A stretch of DNA of 64,000 bases from Massilia rhizosphaerae (GTDB taxonomy: Bacteria; Pseudomonadota; Gammaproteobacteria; Burkholderiales; Burkholderiaceae_D): contig NZ_JADKYX010000017.1 in the NCBI RefSeq assembly GCF_016093545.1, positions 1 through 64,000 of the forward strand, read 5' to 3'. The position numbers and the translations under genes are program-made. The notes under the pieces were generated by a model. It was not told the origin of the DNA. It ran no database searches and saw only the letters and a program-made list of their open reading frames with translations. Of this stretch, positions 35,640 through 44,508 are shown piece after piece (positions within the stretch are counted from its first letter, which is position 1; the number at the start of each line of letters is the position of its first letter).

Positions 35640-36053
35640 ATGAGGCGCGATGGCAGGCTGTCACGCATGATGCATGTGCTGATCCACATGAGCAAACGGG
35701 ACGGCAGAACGACGTCCGACACGCTCGCGCTGATGCTCGACACGAACGCGGTCGTCGTCAGGCGAACGATGGCATCACTCAAGCAAGCCGGATCGGTGCG
35801 TTCGGACGGTGGCGCGGGTGGCGGCTGGTCGCTGTGCCGCGACATCAGCACCATCACGATCCGCGACGTCCACGAGGCCCTCGGCTCGCCCCGGGCGCTC
35901 GCCGTGGAAGCGGCGGTCGATCACCCCGCCTGCCCGGTGGAGCACGCGGTCGTCGCCCAACTCGGCGCGATTTTCGAGGCGACAGAAGACTTCATGCTGG
36001 CACGCATGGGCGACGTCACCCTGGCAACGGTTGCGGCGCAGATGGCGCAGTAA
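35640..36053 (+). CDS. Rrf2 family transcriptional regulator
   Basis: This 137-residue winged-helix regulator of the Rrf2 family starts RRDGRLSRMMHVLIHMSKRD and has a helix-turn-helix at about residues 25-55 (TSDTLALMLDTNAVVVRRTM) and the GGGWSLCRD wing. The three clustered cysteines of IscR/NsrR that hold an Fe-S cluster are absent, so it resembles the YwnA-like cluster-free branch. AGGAGGAACG before the ATG is a strong ribosome binding site. It overlaps nothing intact, but the hydrolase remnant on the other strand ends 18 bases from its start. Confidence 0.85.
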   Translation: MRRDGRLSRMMHVLIHMSKRDGRTTSDTLALMLDTNAVVVRRTMASLKQAGSVRSDGGAGGGWSLCRDISTITIRDVHEALGSPRALAVEAAVDHPACPVEHAVVAQLGAIFEATEDFMLARMGDVTLATVAAQMAQ

Positions 36054-36118
36054 CGCCGCGGTTCGCGCATCGCATGGCCGTTGGGCACGAAGCGGAGACG
36101 CTGTCCTGCTGGGAGAAT

Positions 36119-36169
36119 CTGGAGGCGAGGATGGGAGCCGAACCCATCTGCACGGCCTTGCAAGCCGTT
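36119..36169 (-). repeat. 3' half of tRNA-Cys (partial duplicate, candidate att site)
   Basis: On the minus strand this segment reproduces the anticodon arm (with GCA), variable loop, T arm and acceptor 3' strand with TCCA of the tRNA-Cys found at 63.7 kb, with a handful of mismatches. The 5' half of the tRNA is absent. This is the pattern left when an element integrates into a tRNA 3' end: a complete gene at one end and a 3' fragment at the other, in the same orientation. Confidence 0.8.
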
Positions 36170-36670
36170 TTAGCCTTTAGGAATCAAAGAGTTAGCTCAG
36201 CGCCACACTTTGCATCGAATGAGTTCGCTGGAGCGTGACTGTCAAAACAATATAAGCGCACTGTGCAGTCGGCCCCGGCTTGCTGGAGTGATCCCATGAT
36301 GCAGAGGCCACGCATCTAGGCCGGTCTCCGCCCCGAAGCAAACCGTCGGTCCCTGTACCACGCGCATGAAGGTCGACCGGAATTTACCCGCCGCTCGCGA
36401 GCGGCGACCCGACGGCTTACGTGGGTCTGCCCGGTATCGGCGTCATTCTGTAGCTCAGTGCCGGATGGGCATTACGGCGGCGCCGGTCGACGCGCGCGCC
36501 TAAAACCCGCATTCACCGCGTCGCATCCTTGGCGGTAACGCGGCGTTGGCGGCGCCCTGGAACGGCGCGAGGTCGACAGTGATCGTTGTCGCCGCCGACG
36601 TTGCGCGCCGCCCGTCATACGGAGCACCTTGCAAGGCGCCGTCGCGGCCCACGCGACATCTCAAGTGGTG

Positions 36671-36701
36671 ACTCCTGGACCGGTTGCAGCGTTCCAGGAG
36701 T
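36671..36701 (-). terminator. Hairpin downstream of protease copy 1
   Basis: ACTCCTGGA and TCCAGGAGT form a perfect 9-bp stem with a 13-base loop, 41 bases after the protease stop. The same hairpin occurs after copy 2 (39808-39838). No T-run is seen, so factor-independent termination is uncertain. Confidence 0.45.
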
Positions 36702-36741
36702 GCAATGAGGGGCCCACACGCCCGCCGAGGTGGCGTGGCAG

Positions 36742-38136
36742 TCAGGCGCTATAGCTGGGCGTGAAGCTGTACGTCGTCACGTTTGCGGCCATCCATCCCA
36801 TATCGTGTTGCACGCCGGTTAGTGCAACCTGGACGGTATCGGCGTTTGACGTGACAGCGGCGATGGCCGTCGCTGCTTCCGCCGAGTTATTCAGCTGATA
36901 AGTGGCTGCATACGTCTCGCTCACCGTGCCGCGATTGACCAGCGCATCATGATCGGTGCCGGTCGAGTTTTGAGCCGAATGGATGATATCGAGAGTTACG
37001 TTTCCGTGCGTAACCCCGCTGTTCAATTCGTTCACCCAGACATTCGCTTCGCTTCCGACCACATGGCGGCCGAACAGGTTCATGTACATCTGGTCGACAT
37101 AGGCGGTATTCGACAGCGAACCGTATTTTTGCGTGGCTTCGCCCGACGTCACGAGCGCATTTGCAATCGAAGAGAGGGAGACGCCGCTATTTTCCTGGCC
37201 GACCCAGTATTCAAGACCGCTGTGATCGACAGCGCGGCCCAGCGTGCCAACGTACAGGGTCGCGATATCGCTACGCGCCTGGGTCCACGCGGTATCGACG
37301 TTCTTGAAATTTTGGACTACCGCAATCTCATTGACAAGCACACCCTGTTCGATGAAATCGTAGGGGAGCGTACCGTATCCGTGGTCGCCCCAGCCGGCAC
37401 CCCACGAATTCTCGAAAATGTAGGCACCCTTGCCGTCATTTAGCGTATCGTCCTTCCCGACGATGACGAATGCATGCCTGCCAACGGTGCTGTTGTCATA
37501 ACCGTTGACTCCCAATTGACTGGACAAATACCCGCCCTCGGCGGCCATCCAGTCCGGAATGTAGCCGCCGACGATAACGGCTTTGCCCTGCATTAGCTGT
37601 TGCTCAATGAGAACCTTAACGTTGGCATCTTGTTGAGCACCGTCGTAACCGCCAACGCCTGACGGACCGTTGGCCAGCGGCTGATTATGATCGCCGTTCT
37701 TGTACATCATCCAGTCCGTATAGTCCTTATAATCGATGACTTTCTGGGTGGCGGCGTTTGCTTCGGTCGATGCGCTGGGTTGCAGATACAGACTGCCGTT
37801 GTATGGCGCCGCATTTGCCTGAGACGCAATGCCGACTTTCTTCGCGACATCCAGCATTTTCGTTATACTCGCGCCAGAGTCATTAGTGACGTCTTCGTAT
37901 GCAAATCGATAATCGTAGTAAATCTGGTTGCGGGCCAGTTCACCGGTGTCCAGATGATATTCGCGGGATTCGAGACGGATTGCCTGGCAAATGGCGTTAG
38001 TGACGCAAGAATTTTCCGTTCCTTGGTCGAACACCATAGGGGAAAAGGAACTCAAATAAATTTTCGACGAGACGGTAGACACGAATACTCCCAAGGTAGT
38101 GATGAATGTGCATCTCATGCAATTAAGAAATTGCAT
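36742..38136 (-). CDS. Papain-like (C1) cysteine protease with DUF4214 domain, copy 1
   Basis: This 464-residue protein has an N-terminal C1-type peptidase domain with Gln38 (oxyanion) and Cys44 in FDQGTENSC, His221 in VGRHAFVIVG and Asn243 in FENSWGAGWG. From about residue 275 to 380 it has a DUF4214 domain (TLYVGTLGRAVDHSGLEYW and YVDQMYMNLFGR), a module common in exported bacterial proteins. A short Ala/Thr-rich C-terminus follows. No classical signal peptide or propeptide is seen, so export, if any, must use another route. The ATG at 38136 matches the copy 2 start; neither has a good ribosome binding site. It is nearly identical to copy 2 except in two short patches (about residues 80-93 and 190-213). 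Confidence 0.85.
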   Translation of the reverse strand: MQFLNCMRCTFITTLGVFVSTVSSKIYLSSFSPMVFDQGTENSCVTNAICQAIRLESREYHLDTGELARNQIYYDYRFAYEDVTNDSGASITKMLDVAKKVGIASQANAAPYNGSLYLQPSASTEANAATQKVIDYKDYTDWMMYKNGDHNQPLANGPSGVGGYDGAQQDANVKVLIEQQLMQGKAVIVGGYIPDWMAAEGGYLSSQLGVNGYDNSTVGRHAFVIVGKDDTLNDGKGAYIFENSWGAGWGDHGYGTLPYDFIEQGVLVNEIAVVQNFKNVDTAWTQARSDIATLYVGTLGRAVDHSGLEYWVGQENSGVSLSSIANALVTSGEATQKYGSLSNTAYVDQMYMNLFGRHVVGSEANVWVNELNSGVTHGNVTLDIIHSAQNSTGTDHDALVNRGTVSETYAATYQLNNSAEAATAIAAVTSNADTVQVALTGVQHDMGWMAANVTTYSFTPSYSA

Positions 38137-38195
38137 TTTCGCAATATTACACGAGAGTATTGATTTTTGATAACAAATTTTAGCGAAAGCGTTAA

Positions 38196-39406
38196 GGAAG
38201 TGCTGATTTAATCGCTGAGCCCCCCGGCAGGAGGCGCAACTGGCACAATGACGCATCTGATCTTTCCATCATCCCGATGAAGCAAACGAGTTTTTCCGAC
38301 GCCGAGTTCGCAAGCAAGAAGAGACTGACGCGACGCGATCGCTTTCTGGCCGAGATCGAAGCCGTGACGCCGTGGCCGTCGCTGGCGGCGGCGCTGCTGC
38401 CGTACTATCCCAAGGGCGAAGAACGCGGTCGACCACCGGTCGGTCTGGAGCGGATGCTGCGCATGTACATCGCACAGCAGTGCTTCGGCTTGTCGGACGA
38501 GGGCATCGAAGATGCGATCTATGACAGTCAGGCCATTCGCGGCTTTGTCGGCATCGACCTGACGCACGAGTCGGCGCCGGACGCAACGATGCTGCTCAAG
38601 TTCCGTCGGCTGCTCGAAAAGCACAACCTGACGCGCAGGATCTTCGATGAAGTCAACGGGCACCTGGTCAGTAAAGGCTTGATGATGCGCGAGGGGACCA
38701 TCGTCGACGCGCCCCTGATCGCGGCGCCTCCCTCGACCAAGAAATCGCGACGAGAAACGCGATCCGGAAATGCATCAGTCGAAGAAGGGAAAGAACTGGT
38801 TCTTCGGCATGAAGGCTCATATCGGCGTCGATGCCAAGTCCGGCCTGACGCATACGCTCGTGACCACGCGGGCAACGTGTTCGATGTCACGCAAACTCAC
38901 AATCCTCTTCATGGCGACGAAACTATGGTGTTCGACGACGCCGGCTACCAGGGTGCCGACAAGCGCCCGGTGAACGTGGATAAGGCGGTCATCTGGCACA
39001 TTGCGATGAAACGCAGCGTGCGTAAGGCCATGAAGAAGAATCCGCTGGGTCGCGCCAGGGAAAAGCTGGAGAAGGCCAAGGCCAGCGTACGCGCCAAGGT
39101 CGAACACCCGTTCCACGTGCTGAAGAACCTGTTCAAGCATCGCAAGACGCGTTACCGCGGGCTGGCGAAGAACACCGCACAGCTGCATACCTTGTTCGCG
39201 TTCGCCAATCTCGTGCTGGCCGGCCGAACTTTTGGAAGCGCCCACGCCCGAACTCCGTCCTGAACCGGGAAATGCGCGCTGCGATACGCCAAAATGCATC
39301 TCGCGGACCAGCGTACGCGTGAAAAATAACTCATTTCAACCATCGTCACATCCAACGCTGGTTTGTCACATCGGTCGGGCGCACACCCCATTTGTTCAGC
39401 GTTTCC
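38196..39406 (+). mobile_element. IS5-family insertion sequence, probably inactive
   Basis: The candidate terminal inverted repeats GGAAGTGCTGATTTAAT (38196-38212) and, on the other strand, GGAAACGCTGAACAAAT (39390-39406) match at 12 of 17 positions and enclose one transposase gene. The flanking tetranucleotides are TTAA and CTAG. Both fit the YTAR target rule of the group but differ from each other, so there is no true target duplication. Confidence 0.7.
38277..39263 (+). pseudogene. IS5-family transposase with two compensating frameshifts
   Basis: The 328-codon frame is open throughout and keeps the DDE residues of the family: Asp in GTIVDAPLI, Asp in FDDAGYQG and Glu in KVEHPFHVLK. Between about 38750 and 38880 the true protein ([20 protein letters not shown]) is encoded in another frame, so about 40 residues between the first and second Asp are replaced by nonsense. 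A pair of opposite indels explains this. The transposase is therefore probably inactive despite its full length. Confidence 0.8.
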
Positions 39407-39444
39407 CTAGAGGGTCGACGTCTGCTGCGGCCGCTGCGGATGTC
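39407..39444. repeat. 38-bp repeat adjoining the IS, copy 1
   Basis: This segment, which begins CTAGAGGGTCGACGTCTGC, recurs at 41428-41465 with three mismatches. There it lies 95 bp beyond the end of the protease repeat unit. It shows that the original duplication was longer than 1,561 bp. Confidence 0.7.
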
Positions 39445-39506
39445 GGGAGCCCGTCAGATCTGCCGGGTGGAACGGAGTCGTGAAATAATCCAGAAAGGAC
39501 TGTTCC

Positions 39507-39771
39507 ATGACCGATGTAATGACGGCGAAAAGTCCAAGAAACAAAAAAACGCGTCCCCGTTCCCGGTCGAGTTGATCGACCAGTTGCTTGCGCAGGTTGA
39601 GAACAAGGACGATGAGTCGATCCTTGGGGAATCTGCGTGGCCGCGCAACTCAAGAAGAGGCTGGCCGAACGCATGCTGTCGGCCGAGCTGAGCCATCACC
39701 TGGCCAACGAGGGCGAAGGCAGCAAGAATCACTGCAGCGGCAGCCGCCCGAAGAAGGTTCTTACGGCTCGT
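39507..39771 (+). pseudogene. IS256-family transposase, 5' fragment with frameshift
   Basis: The first about 85 codons of an IS256/Mutator-type transposase can be read in two frames: a first part ending IDQLLAQVENKDDESILGES, then MAAQLKKRLAERMLSAELSH and NHCSGSRPKKVLT. One frameshift lies near 39635. The fragment stops exactly where the second protease repeat unit begins (39772), so the remainder was lost at that junction. Confidence 0.8.
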
Positions 39772-41332
39772 GGCGCCGTCGCGGCCCACGCGACATCTCA
39801 AGTGGTGACTCCTGGACCGGTTGCAGCGTTCCAGGAGTGCAACGAGGGGCCCGCACGCCCGCCGAGGTGGCGCGGCAGTCAGGCGCTAAAGCTGGGCGTG
39901 AAGCTGTACGTCGTCACGGTTGCGGCCATCCATCCCATATCGTGTTGCACGCCGGTTAGTGCAACCTGGACGGTATCGGCGTTTGACGTGACAGCGGCGA
40001 TGGCCGTCGCTGCTTCCGCCGAGTTATTCAGCTGATAAGTGGCTGCATACGTCTCGCTCACCGTGCCGCGATTGACCAGCGCATCATGATCCGTGCCGGT
40101 CGAGTTTTGAGCCGAATGGATGATATCGAGGGTTACGTTTCCACGCGTAACTCCGCTATTCAATTCGTTCACCCAGACATTCGCTTCGCTTCCGACCACG
40201 TGGCGGCCGAACAGGTTCATGTACATCTGGTCGACATAGGCGGTACTCGACAGCGAACCGTATTTTTGCGCGGCTTCGCCCGACGTCACGAGCGCATTTG
40301 CAATCGAAGAGAGGGAGACGCCGCTATTTTCCTGGCCGACCCAGTATTCGAGACCGCTGTGATCGACAGCGCGGCCCAGCGTGCCAACGTACAGGGTTGC
40401 GATATCGCTGCGCGCCTGGGTCCACGCGGTATCGACGTTCTTGAAATTTTGGACTACCGCAATCCCTACGATATGCACACTCTGTTCGATGAAATCGTAG
40501 GGGAGCGTACCGTACCCGCGGTCGCCCCAGCTGGTACCCCACGAATTCTCGACGATGTAGGCACCCTTGCCGTCATTTAGCGTATCGTCCTTCCCGACGA
40601 TGAGAAACGCATGCCTGCCAACGGTGCTGTTGTCTTGATCGTAGCGTCCCAATTGATTGGACAAAGGCCCGAACTCGGAGTGCAGCCACTCCGGAATGTC
40701 GCCGTCGACGATAACGGCTTTACCCTGCATTAGCTGTTGCTCAATGAGAACCTTAACGTTGGCATCTTGTTGAGCACCGTCGTAACCGCCAACGCCTGAC
40801 GGACCGTTGGCCAGCGGCTGATTATGATCGCCGTTCTTGTACATCAACCAGTCCGTGTAGTCCTTATAATCGATGACTTTCTGGGTGGCAGCGTTTGCTT
40901 CGGTCGATGCGCTGGGTTGCAGATACAGGCTGCCGTTGTATGGCGCTGCATTTGCCTGAGCCGCAATGCCGACTTTCTTCGCGACATCCAGCATTTCCGG
41001 TATACCCGCGCCAGTGTCAGTATCGGCGTGTTGGTTTGCGAATCGATAATCGTAGTAAATCTGGTTGCGGGCCAGTTCACCAGTGTCCAGATGGTATTCG
41101 CGAGATTCGAGACGGATTGCCTGGCAAATGGCGTTAGCGACGCAAGAATTTTCCGATCCTTGGTCGAACACGATAGGGGAAAAGGAACTCAAGTAAATTT
41201 TCGACGAGACAGTAGACACGAATACTCCCAAAGTAGTGATGAATGTGCATCTCATGCAATTAAGAAATTGCATTTTCGCAATATTACATGAGAGTATTGA
41301 TTTTTGGTAATGAATTTTAGCGAAAGCGTTAA
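39772..41332 (-). repeat. Tandem repeat unit, copy 2 (protease gene plus flanks)
   Basis: This is the second 1,561-bp unit, colinear with 36635-38195. Its left end abuts the IS256 fragment. Its right end continues into unique sequence (GCCTGCACG) where copy 1 has the IS5 element. Confidence 0.85.
39879..41273 (-). CDS. Papain-like (C1) cysteine protease with DUF4214 domain, copy 2
   Basis: This 464-residue paralogue of the 36.7-kb gene keeps the catalytic Cys44 (FDQGSENSC), His and Asn (VENSWGTSWG), so both copies look catalytically competent. The DUF4214 half is almost unchanged. The peptidase domain differs mainly in two patches, about residues 80-93 and 190-213 (IPEWLHSEFGPLSNQLG here against IPDWMAAEGGYLSSQLG in copy 1). 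The first patch lies between the Cys and His motifs and the second just before the His, so substrate choice may differ. It is the last intact gene downstream of the secretion operon, on the same strand, 330 bp away. Confidence 0.85.
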   Translation of the reverse strand: MQFLNCMRCTFITTLGVFVSTVSSKIYLSSFSPIVFDQGSENSCVANAICQAIRLESREYHLDTGELARNQIYYDYRFANQHADTDTGAGIPEMLDVAKKVGIAAQANAAPYNGSLYLQPSASTEANAATQKVIDYKDYTDWLMYKNGDHNQPLANGPSGVGGYDGAQQDANVKVLIEQQLMQGKAVIVDGDIPEWLHSEFGPLSNQLGRYDQDNSTVGRHAFLIVGKDDTLNDGKGAYIVENSWGTSWGDRGYGTLPYDFIEQSVHIVGIAVVQNFKNVDTAWTQARSDIATLYVGTLGRAVDHSGLEYWVGQENSGVSLSSIANALVTSGEAAQKYGSLSSTAYVDQMYMNLFGRHVVGSEANVWVNELNSGVTRGNVTLDIIHSAQNSTGTDHDALVNRGTVSETYAATYQLNNSAEAATAIAAVTSNADTVQVALTGVQHDMGWMAATVTTYSFTPSFSA

Positions 41333-41604
41333 GCCTGCACGACGAGCGTATAGCCGAGCCATGACACGGAGTCGTGCGCTCAATATGTGTAGTTCAGGGC
41401 TTCCAAGCAGGTAAGGGCGCGAAATCTCTAGAGGGGCGGCGTCTACTGCGGCCGCTGCGGATGTCCGCTCTCGCAAACGTGGACACGAACCCCACATGGG
41501 GCACGTCGTCCGTCATCGCCCCTCAACATTTCGCCGCCATGCGGCCCTACAGGTTCCGAAGGATTAACGGTGTGCGGTAAACAGCGTGGCAGTTTCTCGG
41601 TCGC
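41274..41604. other. Gap between secretion operon and protease copy 2
   Basis: This 331-bp gap contains the right end of the repeat unit (to 41332), a 95-bp stretch absent from copy 1, and the 38-bp repeat at 41428-41465. The AT-rich part next to the protease start (41270-41330) is the likely promoter region of copy 2. No gene is seen. Confidence 0.5.
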
Positions 41605-42129
41605 TCAATCGCGGAGTTGCATTCGGATCTCGAACGTCACGATGTCGGCGTTGCCCTGCATGCCTTTCTTTTGATGGGAAAGATAAACATTGTAAAAATA
41701 CGGCTCGGCCGACAAGGCAGCCAGATAGTCCACCAATGACTTTATGTCGCGCGACGTACCACGCAAGGTCAGCCGCCGTGCTATCTTGTCCGGCAAAAAC
41801 TCGTGCAGAGCAATATCAGGCTTACTGGTGCGCTCCAACGCGGCGAACATCGGGTACCAGGAGAAACTCAGTTCCTGCCGCAGTTCGTTCCAGTTACGCT
41901 GTGACTCAGGATCCGGAAGACGGGTTTTGTGCGAGGGAGATCTGGCGGTCGCCTGCTGCAGCGAGGCAAGAATGCGCTCTTGCCTGAGCAGGTTCTCGTA
42001 ATGTCGATAAAGCTCGACGCCAGCCCAGAGCGCAGCCGCAACGGACGCCGCCAACAAAAACCACCAACGCGCCGCATGCCGTGCCTTTGGCCCGAGATAA
42101 TGTATCGTCTGATCCAGGTTCACGCCCAT
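41605..42129 (-). CDS. PilN/GspL-C-like bitopic assembly protein
   Basis: This 174-residue protein has a short cytoplasmic N-terminus (MGVNLDQTIHYLG), one TM helix (about residues 22-41, WWFLLAASVAAALWAGVEL) and a periplasmic part with a coiled-coil-like stretch and then a ferredoxin-like fold pattern. This topology is that of PilN or the periplasmic part of GspL. It is the last gene of the operon, and its start overlaps the previous gene by 10 bases. The family assignment rests on topology and context, not on a diagnostic motif. Confidence 0.6.
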   Translation of the reverse strand: MGVNLDQTIHYLGPKARHAARWWFLLAASVAAALWAGVELYRHYENLLRQERILASLQQATARSPSHKTRLPDPESQRNWNELRQELSFSWYPMFAALERTSKPDIALHEFLPDKIARRLTLRGTSRDIKSLVDYLAALSAEPYFYNVYLSHQKKGMQGNADIVTFEIRMQLRD

Positions 42130-42875
42130 CGCAGCCCCGGGAGTACTTCAAAATCTGATGTGGGAAATCGGCTCTTGATCAATTCCGTCTCGGCGGTGTC
42201 GACAGTCGGCGTCCAAAACCGAAGGTGTGACACTGCGGGAAGCGTGGCGTCCAGCATGTTCGCTAGTCGTCGCAAGGCATCAGGAAAACCGGCGCCCATC
42301 GGCTGCACCTGCACGCCGGCGCACGTCCTCCCATGGAACAGCAAGGCACTCAAGCGCCCGCACTCACGCAAAATAAGGACGGTCCGACTGCCCCGTACAT
42401 TTCCCGTATTGCGCCAGTAGGCGTAAGCGGAAATCGGTGCAATCGACCTGAAGCGCATCCGACGTTCAAGCAGACGGTTCCCTACCTCCACGACAAGCGC
42501 GCGAGGCAACGCATAACCGAATCCGACACTACGGAAATGACGATATCCGGCCTGCACGACCCAGTCCCCGTCGAGGTTAAAGCCGGCTTGATCGAAACAG
42601 GCACGAGCATAGGCTTCATATTGTTCACCGTTGTTGAGACTATCCTGCCAGATCAAAGGGATTGTACGCGCGGCACTATCGGAAACGATAAGGTCCAGTT
42701 GGGCTCGACCACGCCGCGGATATGCATCAAGAAGGCGATCTAAATTTTCCGTAACATCGAATGCGGCCCGCGCCACAGGTACGTATCGGGCGACCTCCCT
42801 GCCGCCGGCGCCGTAAAGAACATTCGCGTCCGGATACACGACCGCCGTCAAATGCTCAGGCCACAAACGTAACAC
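42120..42875 (-). CDS. PilM-like cytoplasmic component of the secretion operon
   Basis: This 251-residue protein has no TM segment. Its place between the GspE ATPase and a PilN-like protein suggests the PilM/cytoplasmic GspL role, the link between ATPase and inner-membrane platform. A GTG start at 42875 with AGGAGGTGAATC in front lies inside the end of gspE (20-base overlap). No actin-fold signature could be confirmed by eye, so the call is by context. Confidence 0.5.
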   Translation of the reverse strand: MLRLWPEHLTAVVYPDANVLYGAGGREVARYVPVARAAFDVTENLDRLLDAYPRRGRAQLDLIVSDSAARTIPLIWQDSLNNGEQYEAYARACFDQAGFNLDGDWVVQAGYRHFRSVGFGYALPRALVVEVGNRLLERRMRFRSIAPISAYAYWRNTGNVRGSRTVLILRECGRLSALLFHGRTCAGVQVQPMGAGFPDALRRLANMLDATLPAVSHLRFWTPTVDTAETELIKSRFPTSDFEVLPGLRWA

Positions 42876-44499
42876 GATTCACCTCCTGTAACGTTGTGTG
42901 GCCGTCCTTGACCAGATCGAGCGCGACATCGCGGAGAAACCGCGTGCCTTCGTTGCGAGCCTGCTCCTTGAGCGAACGGATCGATGCGCGCGCGACGATC
43001 ATTTCCCGTATCTCGTCAGTAAGGCGCAATACTTCGGCGATCGCACGACGTCCTTTGTAGCCGGTATTCCTGCACTGTACACAGCCTCGTCCGGCTTTGA
43101 ACCGGTACCCAGCCGGATCTACGATTCCCGACTCTGCTAGAAGCGTCCTATCGACTTCCACCTCTTCGGCGCAAAACGCGCAATTCTGACGCACCAATCG
43201 CTGTGCAACGACGCCCGTCAGCGACGATACGAAGTTGTATGGGTCCACGCCCATATGCATGAAGCGTCCAATCACATCGAACGTGTTATTGGCGTGCACG
43301 GACGTGAACACCATGTGGCCGGTCAATGCCGATTGAACCGCGATCTGCGCCGTTTCAGGATCGCGGATTTCACCGACCAGGATCTTATCCGGATCGTGAC
43401 GGAGAATCGAACGCAGGCCTACAGCAAACGTTAATCCTTTGCGCTCATTCACGGGAATCTGCAACACGCTGGGAAGCTGGTACTCGACCGGATCCTCGAT
43501 TGTAATGACCTTGTCTTCGCCGTGATTGATCTCGGTGAGCGCCGCATACAGCGTGGTGGTTTTTCCGCTCCCCGTTGGCCCTGTCACAAGCATCATACCG
43601 TACGGTTCCGCGGCCAGCCGACGCAACAACATTATGGTTCGCGCGTCGAAGCCGAGGGAATCGAGCGTCAAGCGCTGCACACTGTCCATCAGGGCCTTTT
43701 TATCGAGCACGCGCAGCACCGCGTCTTCTCCGTGAATGCTCGGCATGATGGACACGCGGATGTCGATGTCGCGGCCTTTCGATGCGACGCGGAAGCGTCC
43801 ATCCTGCGGCACGCGCTTCTCGCCGATATCCAGCTCCGCCAAGACCTTGATTCGCGCGATGCACTGGTCTGCAAGGACGGGATTGTTTACCATCGCGATC
43901 TTGTTCAGCACGCCATCGATGCGGAACTTGATCAGCAATCCCTGCGGCAGGGATTCCAGGTGAATGTCGCTCGCCTCGAGCCTCAGTGCATCGAACACGG
44001 TCGAGTTGATGAGCTTCACGGCGGGGCTGGCCTCGCCCTGGATGGACGTCAGAGTCAGCTCGGCGCCCGAACTGCGTTCGATGACGCCGGCAACCTCTTC
44101 CCCGACCGCGTCGGCCACGGCGCTAAACGACGCCTCGTGCGATTCGAGCCTGGCCAGCAGCAACTGGGGATCGGCCATCCGGACGTCGGCGACGTCGAGG
44201 GTAGCAAGCCACGCTCCCAGCGCGGGCGACAGGGGCTGGCCGACGACGGCCTGGCGCATGCCGCCCTCGTCGCGCGCAATAAAGACGACGCGCGCGACCA
44301 TCTGCGCGTACGCGACGGTCTCGAAGTCCGGCATCAGCGCGTCGAACGCGTCGTCGGCGATGAGTTGATAGCCCAGCAGGTCGGAAGCGTGGCGCAACGC
44401 GGCGTCGCGTGACATAGCCTGGCGTTGCGACAGGACGTCGAGCCATTCGAGGGAATGCATGCTGCTGACCGACGCAAGGTCTTGTATGGTAAAACTCAC
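42856..44499 (-). CDS. gspE: GspE/PilB-type secretion ATPase
   Basis: This 547-residue hexameric ATPase powers pseudopilus assembly. It has an N-terminal MshEN-like region, Walker A GPTGSGKTTT (about residues 306-315), Asp box ITIEDPVEY, Walker B-like ILVGEIRDPETA, His box VHANN, and the zinc-binding CAFC and CVQC pairs near the C-terminus. The start is GTG, with AAGGGATCCC upstream, 9 bases after gspF. It serves the GspF, GspG and GspD homologues of the same operon. Confidence 0.92.
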   Translation of the reverse strand: MSFTIQDLASVSSMHSLEWLDVLSQRQAMSRDAALRHASDLLGYQLIADDAFDALMPDFETVAYAQMVARVVFIARDEGGMRQAVVGQPLSPALGAWLATLDVADVRMADPQLLLARLESHEASFSAVADAVGEEVAGVIERSSGAELTLTSIQGEASPAVKLINSTVFDALRLEASDIHLESLPQGLLIKFRIDGVLNKIAMVNNPVLADQCIARIKVLAELDIGEKRVPQDGRFRVASKGRDIDIRVSIMPSIHGEDAVLRVLDKKALMDSVQRLTLDSLGFDARTIMLLRRLAAEPYGMMLVTGPTGSGKTTTLYAALTEINHGEDKVITIEDPVEYQLPSVLQIPVNERKGLTFAVGLRSILRHDPDKILVGEIRDPETAQIAVQSALTGHMVFTSVHANNTFDVIGRFMHMGVDPYNFVSSLTGVVAQRLVRQNCAFCAEEVEVDRTLLAESGIVDPAGYRFKAGRGCVQCRNTGYKGRRAIAEVLRLTDEIREMIVARASIRSLKEQARNEGTRFLRDVALDLVKDGHTTLQEVNRVTFVA

Positions 44500-44508
44500 G
44501 GGATCCCT

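Larger units (their letters stand above)
36054..36741. other. Island left boundary region without intact genes
   Basis: This 688-bp stretch holds the tRNA-Cys 3' fragment (about 36119-36169), about 460 bp in which no gene or known element is recognised, then the left end of the first protease repeat unit from 36635 with its hairpin. Codon-like structure is weak in all frames. Confidence 0.6.
36635..38195 (-). repeat. Tandem repeat unit, copy 1 (protease gene plus flanks)
   Basis: This 1,561-bp unit starts at GGCGCCGTCGCGG and ends at GCGTTAA. It matches 39772-41332 over the same length with scattered substitutions and no length change. It contains the full protease gene, its downstream hairpin and about 60 bp upstream of the start. 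An IS5-type element abuts the right end. Confidence 0.85.

Noticed and set aside
38136-38256. Longer start for protease copy 1 (40 extra residues)
   Set aside because: The extension runs into the IS5 left end and is absent from copy 2. The shared start at 38136/41273 is more credible.
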